From assembly GCF_021608225.1 (NCBI RefSeq), contig NZ_JAKIJS010000001.1:1488001-1552000 (forward strand): DNA of 64,000 bases, given 5' to 3'. The position numbers were made by a program, and so were the translations under genes. The notes below the pieces were generated by a model that worked only from the letters and a program-made list of their open reading frames with translations, searched no databases and had not been told where the DNA came from. This document shows positions 52,130-60,617 of the stretch, piece after piece (position 1 is the first letter of the stretch; each line of letters opens with the position of its first letter). This DNA comes from Pseudalkalibacillus berkeleyi. GTDB lineage: Bacteria; Bacillota; Bacilli; Bacillales; Fictibacillaceae.

Positions 52130-53023
52130 CTATTTTGTTTTAGTAAGGTTCGTTATATGTTCTTTCACTACTTCAAATACATATTCTTGATTAGCGGCGG
52201 CTGTATCTGGATTGTATTTGCCACCATTTGTTTTGTTGTTGGACAAGATTCGAATTCCTAGGAAAGGTACGTCATAAGCTTTTGCAATTTGCGCGCCAGC
52301 AGCACCTTCCATTTCTTCGACAGATGTTCCAAACTTAGAATGGAACCATTGAATACGGTCCACTTCGTTATTCCAAAAATCTCCTGAGCCAATTGTACCT
52401 TCTACCACTTTACCTTTTTTGTGTTGATCTTTCACAGCTTTTGCGGCTTGGATCAAATCAGGATCGCCCTTGTAATACCGAATTTTCTCAGCATTAGGAT
52501 CTTCCCCAGCACTTCCTTCAGAAGCCATCAAGTCCATCGGTATCCATGTTTTCGGTGCGATGCCCTCGCCTTCCTTTTTATCTGGTGTTTTTAATGAAGC
52601 GATGTTAACTGTTCGTTCACCAATCACGATATCGAATACGTTTAAGTTAGGATCATGCCCACCAGACGTACCTTGATTGATGATTGCGACTGGATCATAC
52701 TTTTCAATTGCTAATGCGGTTGCTGCTGCTGTGTTTTCCATACCTTTACCTGTTTTCGTGACAATCACTGGATAACCGTCTAATTTACCTTTATAGAAGA
52801 CAAATGTCCCTGATTTCTCTTCTTCAACGTCGTCTAACCGCTCTGAAAATTCTTCAGCTTCTATTGGCATTGGACCTTGAACAATAATTGGCCGTTGTTT
52901 CTTTTCTTGATCATTCTTTTGAGCGTTTCCTGATTGAGTCGGACTACATCCCGCAACAACCATTAACGCTAGTAAAGTGAAGAATGCGAAAAATTTCCTT
53001 GTTGTAAACTTTTGATTTCCCAT
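52130..53023 (-). CDS. Secreted lipoprotein nucleosidase (MTAN/NP-I superfamily), guanine-riboswitch controlled
   Basis: 297 residues from ATG 53023 (GGAGAGAG upstream). Lipobox VAGC at Cys26, so it is lipid-anchored outside the cell. Phosphorylase/nucleosidase fold: TKTGKGMENTAAATALAI near 89-106, GTSGGHDPNLNVFDIVIGE near 118-136, EEMEGAAGAQIA near 236. Where MTA/SAH nucleosidases have the catalytic Asp (xISDxA) this has Asn262 (RILSNNKTN), so adenine nucleosides may not be the substrate. The upstream guanine-type riboswitch points to guanosine/inosine salvage; inferred. Confidence 0.8.
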   Translation of the reverse strand: MGNQKFTTRKFFAFFTLLALMVVAGCSPTQSGNAQKNDQEKKQRPIIVQGPMPIEAEEFSERLDDVEEEKSGTFVFYKGKLDGYPVIVTKTGKGMENTAAATALAIEKYDPVAIINQGTSGGHDPNLNVFDIVIGERTVNIASLKTPDKKEGEGIAPKTWIPMDLMASEGSAGEDPNAEKIRYYKGDPDLIQAAKAVKDQHKKGKVVEGTIGSGDFWNNEVDRIQWFHSKFGTSVEEMEGAAGAQIAKAYDVPFLGIRILSNNKTNGGKYNPDTAAANQEYVFEVVKEHITNLTKTK

Positions 53024-53075
53024 AGATCTCTCTCCTTTTTGTAAGTAGTGTTGCCTTATACTCATTATTCAACAA

Positions 53076-53120
53076 TAAAAAAAGGTCTAGAAACGTAGAA
53101 TGCATTCTACCCTCTAGACC
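53076..53120 (-). terminator. Riboswitch-linked leader terminator
   Basis: Minus-strand GGTCTAGA/TCTAGACC stem enclosing an 8-bp GTAGAATG/CATTCTAC stem, followed by eight T, 53 nt before the nucleosidase ATG and downstream of the aptamer. Likely expression platform, although the competing antiterminator was not worked out. Confidence 0.75.
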
Positions 53121-53213
53121 GACAGAGCCAAAGTATAAAAAATAAAGCAAAACAAAAAACGTTGCTTCATAAATGTAGCAGTGACTAAAAAAGCCGAAAG
53201 CTTACATACTTCA

Positions 53214-53285
53214 ACTCGTAGTCCAGTTCTTTCAAATGGGAACCGGGTAGAGACACTCAGACCATATTACCGAGAATATACGAGT
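53214..53285 (-). ncRNA. Purine riboswitch aptamer, guanine class
   Basis: Minus strand: P1 ACTCGTA/TACGAGT, P2 CTCGG/TCTGAG with loop TAATATGG, the conserved junction TCTCTACC, P3 CGGTTC/GAACTG, then GACT before P1 closes. These match the purine riboswitch (xpt type) in order and spacing. The base-pairing position 74 is C (GAC-TAC), not T, so guanine/hypoxanthine rather than adenine. It lies 190 nt upstream of the lipoprotein nucleosidase, with a strong terminator between, consistent with shut-off by guanine. Confidence 0.88.
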
Positions 53286-53378
53286 ATTATTGATGTTTTT
53301 TGAGAACTTCACTGTGCAAATATAGCAAACCAAACAAAAATAATCAACCAAAACTGAACATTTAACCAAAAAAATCTA

Positions 53379-53942
53379 CTATCGTTCGTGTTTAAGTGCG
53401 TCGAAATCCTGTTTTAAGATGGAATACATGTATAAATCATCAAATTTACCACAGGTGTATTCATAATGCCTTAGTAAACCTTCCCTCATAAACCCTTGCT
53501 TCTCTACAAGCTTTTGAGATGGGATATTCGTCGGTTCAATTAAAGCCTCGATTCGCTCGAGTTGGAGCTGCTTGTAGCCATACTCTACAACCGCAGACAA
53601 TGCTTCACTTGCAATCCCCTTCCCCCAATATGGTTTACTCAATTCGAATCCAACTTCAGACCGCTTATGCTTGGTGGTCATATTAAGAAAACCACATGAA
53701 CCAATCACTTCACCTTGCTCTTTTAAGGTAATCCCCCACCTAATGCCTGAAGACTCTCTAAATATAGATTCATACCACTCTATTTCATCTAACGCATCGT
53801 TAATCGTTTCAAATGGATCTAATCCCATGTGTTTTACCACTAATGGGTCAGATAAATACGTCAGCATATCCTGAGCATCCTCTGCTGTCACTTTTCTTAA
53901 AAGTAAACGTTCAGTTTCAATCGTTGGAAAGTCTTTCAACAT
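53379..53942 (-). CDS. GNAT acetyltransferase, RimJ/RimL type
   Basis: 187 residues from ATG 53942 (GGAGG 8 nt upstream). Starts with the RimJ-like FPTIETERLLLRKVTAEDA; ELSKPYWGKGIASEALSAVV near 108-127 is motif A; ALIEPTNIPSQKLVEKQGF follows. Could acetylate protein N-termini or a small molecule. Confidence 0.83.
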   Translation of the reverse strand: MLKDFPTIETERLLLRKVTAEDAQDMLTYLSDPLVVKHMGLDPFETINDALDEIEWYESIFRESSGIRWGITLKEQGEVIGSCGFLNMTTKHKRSEVGFELSKPYWGKGIASEALSAVVEYGYKQLQLERIEALIEPTNIPSQKLVEKQGFMREGLLRHYEYTCGKFDDLYMYSILKQDFDALKHER

Positions 53943-53992
53943 ATATGATGCCTCCATAAATTTCAGTAAATGAACAAGGACGTTTATCTGCT

Positions 53993-55210
53993 TTAAGATA
54001 AACGCCCTATTAGATCAATTAGTATAAAGCATTTGTCGTCATTTTTGTGATAGCCGTTCTCTTCGTCTTTAATTAATTGCAAAAGTTTACCTTTGAATAA
54101 TGAAAATTCATCAAACGGATGTTTCTTAAATAATGAGGAAAGCTTATGGGATTCAAAAGGGTCCATAACCCCATCTGTATATAGGAGTAGCCTTCCTCCT
54201 TTGTTATAAGAAAACCTTTCAGCCTTATACGTTTGCCCTGAAAATGATCCGAGGGGTGGGTTTGTATATGGTAGTTCAAATTGAACACCTTCGTGATCTT
54301 GCCAAATACCTGGTGGATGTCCTGCGTTAATATATTCTACTGTTTGTTGATTTGTATCGACAAACAAATAAATAGCCGTGCAGTAGTGCCACGTTTCCTC
54401 ATTACTTTGAAACAATCCCTGTAGATGATGGTCTAATTCCTCAAAAATTTCTGCAGGCTTATTCCCCTTTAAAATCAATCGTTGAAACAAAGATTGTAAT
54501 GACATGGTGATTAAAGCTGATGAAATACCATGACCCATCACATCTAATATCATAATGCCGTATTTCTCAGGACTAATTTGATAGAAACCGTACATATCTC
54601 CAGATAACTCGCTAGATGCCTTGTAGTACGCATCTATTACGATTTCATTTTGTACAATAGGCTCCGTTAACGAAGTTTCTTGTATGTTTCTCGCTAAACG
54701 TAATTCTTTTTCAGTATCTATTTTAAACTTCATATTCTCTTCATTTAAATCGATTAATTCTGCTTGTTTAACTTCTAGTTCATCGAGTGTATCTTCAAGG
54801 TCTTGATTGGCTTTTCTTTTTGCAGCTAATGCTGACTCTGTTCTTTTCTTTGCAATCAATAATTCATTTTCAAATTCGCTTCTTTTTTGAATGGGAACGA
54901 TAATGCAATCGATTGAATCATGATTTGATCTATATACCGCATTAATTAGTACTGGTATTTCCTCACTGTTATGCGCTTCTAAAGAGATGTACATTTCTTC
55001 AACTGGTCTTTCAGCTTTAATTAACGGAACAAAATAAAGCTGATAAAACATGCGAGCAGGAACGGTGAGTATAAGATTAATATTTTCACCTATTAATTGA
55101 TTTGTTTCATACCCTAGCAAATTCAATAATGTTTGATTCATGGAAAGGATTTTTCCTTGCATTGATAATGTCAAAAATCCACATGGTGCATGATCTAATT
55201 GCTCATCCAT
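53993..55210 (-). CDS. rsbP: RsbP-like PAS/PP2C serine phosphatase
   Basis: 405 residues (B. subtilis RsbP 403). N-terminal PAS domain about 1-115 (LSMNQTLLNLLGYETNQLIGEN), coiled coil about 115-185 (rich in Lys/Glu with heptads), C-terminal PP2C/SpoIIE phosphatase from about 190 with metal motifs SGDMYGFYQ, ILDVMGHGISSAL, NAGHPPG, LLYTDGVMDPF. Dephosphorylates RsbV to free SigB under energy stress. Its start overlaps the stop of rsbQ by one base, and rsbQ-rsbP order equals that of B. subtilis. Confidence 0.88.
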   Translation of the reverse strand: MDEQLDHAPCGFLTLSMQGKILSMNQTLLNLLGYETNQLIGENINLILTVPARMFYQLYFVPLIKAERPVEEMYISLEAHNSEEIPVLINAVYRSNHDSIDCIIVPIQKRSEFENELLIAKKRTESALAAKRKANQDLEDTLDELEVKQAELIDLNEENMKFKIDTEKELRLARNIQETSLTEPIVQNEIVIDAYYKASSELSGDMYGFYQISPEKYGIMILDVMGHGISSALITMSLQSLFQRLILKGNKPAEIFEELDHHLQGLFQSNEETWHYCTAIYLFVDTNQQTVEYINAGHPPGIWQDHEGVQFELPYTNPPLGSFSGQTYKAERFSYNKGGRLLLYTDGVMDPFESHKLSSLFKKHPFDEFSLFKGKLLQLIKDEENGYHKNDDKCFILIDLIGRLS

Positions 55211-56055
55211 TATGTCGCATTACCAGTCTTTAGATGTCTAGGCTTATCGATTCTTTCTTGCAAATACTCACGAATTAATTCAGTGGTCTCTTCAGGAAAA
55301 CTCATATGCGGACAATGCCCCGTAGCATTCATCTGTCTATATGTGCTCAGAGGTAAATGTTGGTGAAGGTATTTCCCAACATTTTCTGGAGCGATCACAT
55401 CTTCAGAGCATTGTAAAATAAGAGATGGGATGGATACATTCGGTAAATCCTCACGATTGTCAGCAAAGAACGCTGTTTTTGCAAATTGAAGAGCAATAAC
55501 CGGATCTGTTGAACAGAATCGATCTTCTAACTCGTTAGCAAGCTCAGGGCGTTCGGCATTTCCCATTACTGTCGATGCGAACACATTCGCCCAGCCAATA
55601 TAATTTTTCTCCATTAAATCTATTAAACCTAGAAGTTCTTCTTTTTCAAAGCCACCAAAGTAATTCGGTGGAACATTTAAATAACAAGGTGAAGGTCCAA
55701 TCATAATCAGGTTTGAAAATGTTTCAGGTTTTTTTAAAGATGCTAACATTCCGATTGTACAACCGACAGAATGACCAACGAACACAGCATCTTTAATGTC
55801 TAAGGCTTCACATACGTCAAGAACGTCTTGAGCATAGCCTTCCAAGGAGCTATATCTCTCTTCGTCATATGCATTTACATCAGATTCCCCTAAACCAACA
55901 TAATCAAATAAGATGACTTGATAGTCTTCAAGGAAAGAATCTGTTACATACTTCCAAACGTTTTGATCGCACCCAAATCCCGGTGCAAAAATCATAGGAA
56001 TTTCACCTTTACCTTTAATTTTCACATTGTTTCGTTTCATTATAGTCTTGTCCAT
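55210..56055 (-). CDS. rsbQ: RsbQ-like alpha/beta hydrolase, SigB energy-stress partner
   Basis: 281 residues. Catalytic triad Ser96 (GHSVG), Asp219 (SEDVIAP) and His247 (TGHCPH) fall at exactly the same numbers as in B. subtilis Rsb[11 protein letters not shown] near 25-34 forms the oxyanion loop. Required for RsbP activity, perhaps by making or binding a small PAS ligand. AAAGGAG precedes the ATG at 8 nt. Upstream partner of rsbP in one transcript. Confidence 0.9.
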   Translation of the reverse strand: MDKTIMKRNNVKIKGKGEIPMIFAPGFGCDQNVWKYVTDSFLEDYQVILFDYVGLGESDVNAYDEERYSSLEGYAQDVLDVCEALDIKDAVFVGHSVGCTIGMLASLKKPETFSNLIMIGPSPCYLNVPPNYFGGFEKEELLGLIDLMEKNYIGWANVFASTVMGNAERPELANELEDRFCSTDPVIALQFAKTAFFADNREDLPNVSIPSLILQCSEDVIAPENVGKYLHQHLPLSTYRQMNATGHCPHMSFPEETTELIREYLQERIDKPRHLKTGNAT

Positions 56056-56165
56056 AACCTAGCTCCTTTCACTATAAATAATATTTCTTCTTATATAGCT
56101 TAGTAGAGAATGGTAAATTCAAATCATCATCAATGCTGTGTCAATATGTTGAAGAAACATTGGTC

Positions 56166-56327
56166 TTAGCGAAAACACGGGATATGAACTTCCATGTCAA
56201 TCATATCAAACTTTCCTCTAAAAAAGTATTCCATCCCCCAATGAGATATCCCTTCCTTTCTAAGAAAAATGATGAATAAATCCTGATCAAGCACTGTTTT
56301 ATGTTCTTTCACAAATGTTTCTGTCAA
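56166..56327 (-). CDS. Possible 53-residue protein
   Basis: TTG start 9 nt after AAAGG; the frame begins (M)TETFVKEHKTVLDQDLFII and ends FDMIDMEVHIPCFR. The composition is protein-like and the frame is open another 20 codons upstream, but no family is recognised. It is divergent from the LSm-like gene. Could be a small gene or a remnant; otherwise 56056-56386 is featureless to me. Confidence 0.3.
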   Translation of the reverse strand: MTETFVKEHKTVLDQDLFIIFLRKEGISHWGMEYFFRGKFDMIDMEVHIPCFR

Positions 56328-56386
56328 ATAACGATTCCTTTCATAACATATAAGAGAGACTTCATAATTATTGGGGAGGTAATCAT

Positions 56387-56653
56387 TTGAAGGAGTTTAT
56401 GGCTCAACACTGTATGCAACATATTGAAAAGCCTGTGGTTATTACTACTTATAGCAAGGAAGTTTATCATGGAATAATTAAAGGTGTAGATTCTGAGAAG
56501 GTATATCTACAACCACTTGAAGAAAGTGACGGGAGATTTTTCCCACTATTAGGTGCAGGGCTTATAGGGCTAGGCCTTGGGACGATTGCAGGCGTAACGC
56601 TTTTTCGTCCCTATCCATACTACCCACCTTATGGATACGGTTATGGTTGGTAA
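56387..56653 (+). CDS. Small LSm-like protein with Tyr/Pro/Gly-rich tail
   Basis: 88 residues, TTG start 7 nt after GGGGAGG. The N-terminal half (KPVVITTYSKEVYHGIIKGVDSE) resembles a single LSm-like strand set, then a hydrophobic Gly-rich helix (LLGAGLIGLGLGTIAGVTLF) and the tail RPYPYYPPYGYGYGW. Similar small proteins occur in Bacillus with unknown role, possibly spore- or membrane-associated. Confidence 0.65.
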   Translation: MKEFMAQHCMQHIEKPVVITTYSKEVYHGIIKGVDSEKVYLQPLEESDGRFFPLLGAGLIGLGLGTIAGVTLFRPYPYYPPYGYGYGW

Positions 56654-56680
56654 ACGTTTCAACCAGTAAATTGAATACGA

Positions 56681-56723
56681 AACAAAATGTCTCATTACCA
56701 TAAACATAATGAGACATTTTGTT
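56681..56723. terminator. Bidirectional terminator
   Basis: 17-bp perfect stem (AACAAAATGTCTCATTA and complement) with a 9-nt loop between the LSm-like gene (+) and the acetyltransferase (-). Confidence 0.9.
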
Positions 56724-57243
56724 ATACATACTTTTCCATACGGATGTCGTACCACATTTGATCCTGCCAATACGTAAAATCTTTAATCCTAGCAATCTCT
56801 TTGTACCCTAATTTCCGGTACAGATGTTGTGCTTGATCATTAAATTCAAACACACCCAATTCAATTCGATTTAAACCGGCTTGCTTGATCTGCTTTTCTA
56901 AAAATTGAATCGCTTGATAGCCGATCCCTTTACCACGACCTTCTGGTTCTCCTATCGTAATACCAATCCATGCGGTTCCCTTTACTTGTTTGTATAGATG
57001 GGCCGGATCAACCATATAATTCATTTCACCAATCAACTTGTCATCCAAATAGATAAGAAAAATTATTTGATGTTCGAGCCGTTGTTTCATCTCATCAACC
57101 GTAGTTTGTACTTGTTGTTCAAGCGCTTCTTTATTTGGGTTTGGACGAATTAATGGAACTAAAGAGGTATCATTTTCCCATCTATTGAAAACCTCCATAT
57201 GATTGAAATCTGGCTCAGTCAGTCTCCTGAAGTGGACTTTCAT
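56722..57243 (-). CDS. GNAT acetyltransferase
   Basis: 173 residues. WIGITIGEPEGRGKGIGYQA near 91-110 is motif A; ELGVFEFNDQAQHLYRKLGYKE near 128-149. N-terminal VHFRRLTEPDFNHMEVFNRWE resembles aminoglycoside 6'-acetyltransferase-like members, but the substrate is unknown. Minus strand, 39 nt after the next acetyltransferase, possibly co-transcribed. Confidence 0.83.
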   Translation of the reverse strand: MKVHFRRLTEPDFNHMEVFNRWENDTSLVPLIRPNPNKEALEQQVQTTVDEMKQRLEHQIIFLIYLDDKLIGEMNYMVDPAHLYKQVKGTAWIGITIGEPEGRGKGIGYQAIQFLEKQIKQAGLNRIELGVFEFNDQAQHLYRKLGYKEIARIKDFTYWQDQMWYDIRMEKYV

Positions 57244-57282
57244 AATGTACTCCTTTCAATGAAAAAATGTACTAGGGATAAA

Positions 57283-57735
57283 CTAACGATCTGCCACTAC
57301 CATCAGCATATCGACATGTGGAATCCCGTCTTCCAAGTACACATCTGTTACTTCTTTAAACCCAAACGAACCATAAAAGTTGCGAAGGTGTTCCTGGCCA
57401 TGGAGCGCTATCGTTTTCACACCATATTCCTGCACGAGTACGTCAATAGCAACATTCATCATTTCACGGGCTATTCCCCGTCCACGGTGTGGCTTCGCAA
57501 TTAGTACCCTGCCAATTGAATAGTCATCATCGCCTTCAAGTGGCGGAACAATACGGCAGTAAGCTGCCATCTCACCGTTAATTTCTGACCAAATATGTAA
57601 GCACTCCTCATCTCGCCCATCCACTTCTGGATAAGGACATTCTTGTTCTACGACAAATATTTCTACCCGCTTTTGCAAAATCGTATATAATTCCCCTTTC
57701 GTCAACTCTTGAAAGGTTTTCTTCACCCATTCCAT
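57283..57735 (-). CDS. ElaA-like GNAT acetyltransferase
   Basis: 150 residues from ATG 57735 (AGGAAG 6 nt upstream). KRVEIFVVEQECPYPEVDGRD is the ElaA signature; IGRVLIAKPHRGRGIAREMM near 75-94 is the acetyl-CoA motif; LHGQEHLRNFYGSFGF follows. Substrate unknown for ElaA proteins. Confidence 0.87.
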   Translation of the reverse strand: MEWVKKTFQELTKGELYTILQKRVEIFVVEQECPYPEVDGRDEECLHIWSEINGEMAAYCRIVPPLEGDDDYSIGRVLIAKPHRGRGIAREMMNVAIDVLVQEYGVKTIALHGQEHLRNFYGSFGFKEVTDVYLEDGIPHVDMLMVVADR

Positions 57736-57939
57736 AGCCATCTTCCTTTCTAATGCTACTAGTACTATAACGAAAGGGAATTCATTTGAAAAGCGTCAAA
57801 CTAGGAGTCATGTCCCCGCACTTGATCTAAGATCGTAATTCACTAATGAATCCGCCCTTTTCTTTGATTCATCTCTATTGATTAGACCTTAACGGGTAAA
57901 TCGCTCATAAGATATACAAACTTTGAAAGGGGATAGAAA

Positions 57940-58071
57940 ATGAACTTTCCATTTAACGGGGGACTTAACGGTTATGTTTGGCCAATAATCGGTTTCAGCT
58001 TTTTATTTGCGATTATCATCATTATTTTCACGTGGATATTCGTGTTCAAATCCTTCAAATTTTTTTATTAA
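57940..58071 (+). CDS. 43-residue single-pass membrane peptide
   Basis: Starts MNFPFNGGLNGYVWPIIGF with a long hydrophobic helix (about 14-37) and aromatic basic tail FKSFKFFY. AAAGGGG precedes the ATG at 7 nt. Short enough to be missed automatically. No family recognised. Confidence 0.5.
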   Translation: MNFPFNGGLNGYVWPIIGFSFLFAIIIIIFTWIFVFKSFKFFY

Positions 58072-58084
58072 GCCCTATACTATG

Positions 58085-58122
58085 AAGTGGCGTATCCTCC
58101 TCAAGGAGAACGCCACTTTTTA
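58085..58122. terminator. Bidirectional terminator
   Basis: AAGTGGCG/CGCCACTT with inner TCCT/AGGA pairing, T-run on plus, between two small convergent genes. Confidence 0.85.
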
Positions 58123-58157
58123 AAGGGATATATTAAAGCTCCCTACAATGCAAGAAG

Positions 58158-58394
58158 CTATTTCTTCTTAATACTGTATATGATTAGTGCCAACCCGGTA
58201 AAAAAGAAAAGAGGTACAAATAAGTTGCTGAAGAAACCACTTGCCTCAACCTCAGGGACTTCACCTGTCATCCTCCCTGAGAAAAAACCCGCCTTTATCA
58301 AACTCGATGAAATCAAGGAAACTCCTCGCTCAAGTGTATAAATAAGACCAGACATTATTGCAAGTAAAAGCCCGGTTATTTTATAAAAATTCAT
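58158..58394 (-). CDS. Small two-helix membrane protein
   Basis: 78 residues, hydrophobic segments about 4-20 and 56-74, basic C-terminus IKKK. AGGAGAG lies about 8 nt before the ATG. No family recognised. Confidence 0.6.
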   Translation of the reverse strand: MNFYKITGLLLAIMSGLIYTLERGVSLISSSLIKAGFFSGRMTGEVPEVEASGFFSNLFVPLFFFTGLALIIYSIKKK

Positions 58395-58506
58395 CAGTAA
58401 TCACTCTCCTAATCCCACAAAATTAACATTGTATTAATACAAATAAGGGTAAATATAGTATCATAAAGTTAGTAAACTTCACCAACTACCAAAGGGGGAA
58501 AATTCA

Positions 58507-58797
58507 ATGGAAGAACGAGTACAGTTACTGCATCCAGATTCCAAGGAAATGCCATCTATAAATAAAGAAAAGTATAATTTGGTAAAAAAAACGATCATAG
58601 ATATCATTAGAGAAAACAACATTATTACCTTTAAAAACCTTTCTAATGAAAGTTCTCATCGTTTAAATGAAATACTAGATGGGTCACCTAGCTGGTATGT
58701 CACTAGCGTCAAACTTGACCTTGAAGCGCGAGGTATCATAGAACGCTTAGCTAAAACTAGCCCTCAACAACTCCAGTTAGTTAAGGATGAGGATTGA
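58507..58797 (+). CDS. DUF6958-like protein
   Basis: 96 residues: VQLLHPDSKEMPSINKEKYNLVKKTI then a winged-helix-like stretch with SPSWYVTSVKLDLEARGIIERL. The WYVxxVKLDLEARG motif is what I associate with DUF6958, function unknown and possibly DNA binding. AAAGGGGG precedes the ATG at 8 nt. Its 3' end is followed closely by a minus-strand methyltransferase. Confidence 0.65.
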   Translation: MEERVQLLHPDSKEMPSINKEKYNLVKKTIIDIIRENNIITFKNLSNESSHRLNEILDGSPSWYVTSVKLDLEARGIIERLAKTSPQQLQLVKDED

Positions 58798-58890
58798 AAA
58801 CTTTTCTTCATACAACAAGTAATGACAACAAGTTACTTCCTAAGAATTTATCTACCATTACTTTTACGTTTGGTTACTTTTGCAACAATC

Positions 58891-58901
58891 GCTCCCTTTT
58901 C
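58891..58901 (-). repeat. Recurring element, copy e (degenerate)
   Basis: Minus-strand GAAAAGGGAGC, 12 nt after the methyltransferase stop; a variant of the GAAAAGGGGGCAyTT element seen at 59728, 59994, 61195 and 62567. Confidence 0.45.
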
Positions 58902-58912
58902 AGGAAGGATAC

Positions 58913-59671
58913 CTATATTTTTTTAGAGATAATAAAAAGTTCTGCAAAATCATTAGTGATTTCCTTAAGAGGATCCAATCGTAAATCCTTTTCCATTTTC
59001 TCCAAACCATTCTCATAGTCTGTTTCACTGATTAAAGTTAGAACAGAAATATCTCTGTTTTGAGCATATTGTATGTAATCATCGACTAATATGTCTTCCT
59101 TACGATATTCAATTCTTTTACGAACTGTAAATCCTCTCTTCAAAAGTTGCTGGTAGATTAACTCATCATCCCAAAACCTTTTTAAATCTTCTTCATAGGC
59201 TGATGGAAAATACTTATAAACCCACCATTCAGGCATTTTATGGATAGCAATATTATGTAATTTATATACTCCATCATTCTTCAAAACACGAGCAATTTCA
59301 TCCAACGCACTGTCTTTGTTTTCGTAATGATGGAATGCATAGTTGTTTGATATGTAGTCCAAAGTGTTAGTTTCAAATGGTATATTTTCAGCATAACCAT
59401 GTACTAAATTCACATTATTAACTTTCTCACTAGCCTTCTTTATATCCTTTGAAGCATCTAAGCCGTTCCAAACGATATTTACATTTGAAAACAGCGGCAC
59501 TTGTTTTGCAAGGTATAAACCAGTGCCACATGATAGATCGAGTACATTATATGAGCCATTATTATGTTGATTTATATATTCTTCTAAGTCGTAATCCTTC
59601 TTTACTTCTTGTATTCTATATTGATTTTTATCATACTTATCCGCAATTATAGAGTAATCTGTCTCTTTCAT
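58913..59671 (-). CDS. Class I SAM-dependent methyltransferase
   Basis: 252 residues. Motif I NVLDLSCGTGLYLAKQ near 43-58, acidic residue in NGLDASKDIKKA, motif IV DYISNNYAFHHYENKDSALDEI near 107-128. Likely a small-molecule methyltransferase; substrate unknown. GAGGGAGG precedes the ATG. AT-rich, and flanked on both sides by copies of the recurring element. Confidence 0.83.
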   Translation of the reverse strand: MKETDYSIIADKYDKNQYRIQEVKKDYDLEEYINQHNNGSYNVLDLSCGTGLYLAKQVPLFSNVNIVWNGLDASKDIKKASEKVNNVNLVHGYAENIPFETNTLDYISNNYAFHHYENKDSALDEIARVLKNDGVYKLHNIAIHKMPEWWVYKYFPSAYEEDLKRFWDDELIYQQLLKRGFTVRKRIEYRKEDILVDDYIQYAQNRDISVLTLISETDYENGLEKMEKDLRLDPLKEITNDFAELFIISKKI

Positions 59672-59727
59672 GCCAAACCTCCCTCAAATCAAAATTTATG
59701 TTATAGGTTTCACTGTTAGCTTTTTAA

Positions 59728-59743
59728 AGAAATGCCCCCTTTT
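59728..59743 (-). repeat. Recurring element, copy a
   Basis: Minus-strand AAAAGGGGGCATTTCT, 44 nt after the stop of the 54-residue protein gene. A direct repeat ATTAGGTCTTTA occurs twice just upstream (59752-59780). Confidence 0.6.
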
Positions 59744-59786
59744 ATGGAGTAAAGACCTAATTTTTTAAAGACCTAATATTATTTTT

Positions 59787-59951
59787 TTATCCCATTGTAA
59801 AAGAGAAAAACAAAGAAAAGGAAAGTGCAACAATTACATCGTGTTGTATTGTTGTTTTTATAGTTGGAATCCATTTAATATAACTTGAAAGACTTACAAT
59901 CCTAGCTATAATGAAAAGGATTATAAAGTAACTTAAGATTGTTAGTCTCAT
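59787..59951 (-). CDS. 54-residue membrane protein
   Basis: Starts MRLTILSYFIILFIIARIVS with a second hydrophobic stretch near the end (VIVALSFSLFFSFTMG). GAGGAG precedes the ATG by 8 nt. No family recognised. Sits between copies a and b of the recurring element, as if a self-contained unit. Confidence 0.5.
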   Translation of the reverse strand: MRLTILSYFIILFIIARIVSLSSYIKWIPTIKTTIQHDVIVALSFSLFFSFTMG

Positions 59952-59993
59952 ATGTTATCTCCTCGTTATGTTTATATGGGGCTTAACTATGAA

Positions 59994-60010
59994 AGAACTG
60001 TCCCCTTTTC
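59994..60010 (-). repeat. Recurring element, copy b
   Basis: Minus-strand GAAAAGGGGACAGTTCT, 22 nt after the stop of the next gene; a CCCC at 59976-59979 on the minus strand could pair with its GGGG. Confidence 0.55.
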
Positions 60011-60031
60011 TTAAATAGAAAAATATATATT

Positions 60032-60313
60032 TTATATAATATTTATAGCAAACAAATGAATTGCTACTACAGTACCAAATGAAACAAATCCAGTAATTTT
60101 TAACGGGTGAGTAAATTTATATTCATTAAATGGAGTAACTCGTTTAACAATTTCCCAGAATAAAATACTACCTATCAAGATAATAAATCCTCCCGCAAGA
60201 AATACTTGATCAAGTAAATTTACAACTCCAATAATGTGATCAATGAAAAGAACCCATAAGTAACCTAAAAATGCATTTAATAGGATAACCTAAAAGAACT
60301 CTTTAAATTTCAT
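60032..60313 (-). pseudogene. Small membrane protein gene with amber codon 8
   Basis: GGGAGGAG then ATG, and 94 codons that read cleanly as a membrane protein (VILLNAFLGYLWVLFIDHII, AGGFIILIGSILFWEIVKRV, FVSFGTVVAIHLFAINII) except for TAG at codon 8 (60290-60292). No other defect, so the mutation is recent, or the gene starts further in. No family recognised. Confidence 0.6.
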
Positions 60314-60554
60314 TGAAACTCCTCCCTTTTTCATTATTTTAGACAGCACGTTCTTAGTGTAAGAATATCTTCATAAGCTTTCCGATCTAGTTAGGATTTT
60401 AGCTTTATAGATGGATTTATTATTGTTTTCATACTATATTAAATACTCCTCTAATTGTTATATTTCTTAAGTCGGTCTTTTCTCTTTATTAGATCAACGC
60501 CTCCGACGGCTCATTACTGGATTTTTTACTTATTAACCTAATTACTGAAGTTGT

Positions 60555-60583
60555 TTGTAACTTGAGATCGACTAGATTATACT
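60555..60583 (+). promoter_or_regulatory. Promoter of acetyltransferase (60618)
   Basis: TTGTAA (60555-60560), 17-nt spacer, TATACT (60578-60583). The remainder of 60314-60617 shows no gene. Confidence 0.55.
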
Positions 60584-60617
60584 CAAATTATATTACAAAT
60601 AATGGAGGAGTAAATTA

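Noticed and set aside
53214-53285. Adenine or 2'-deoxyguanosine riboswitch
   Set aside because: Position 74 is C rather than T, excluding adenine; the junction keeps the CTACC form of guanine aptamers rather than 2'-dG changes.
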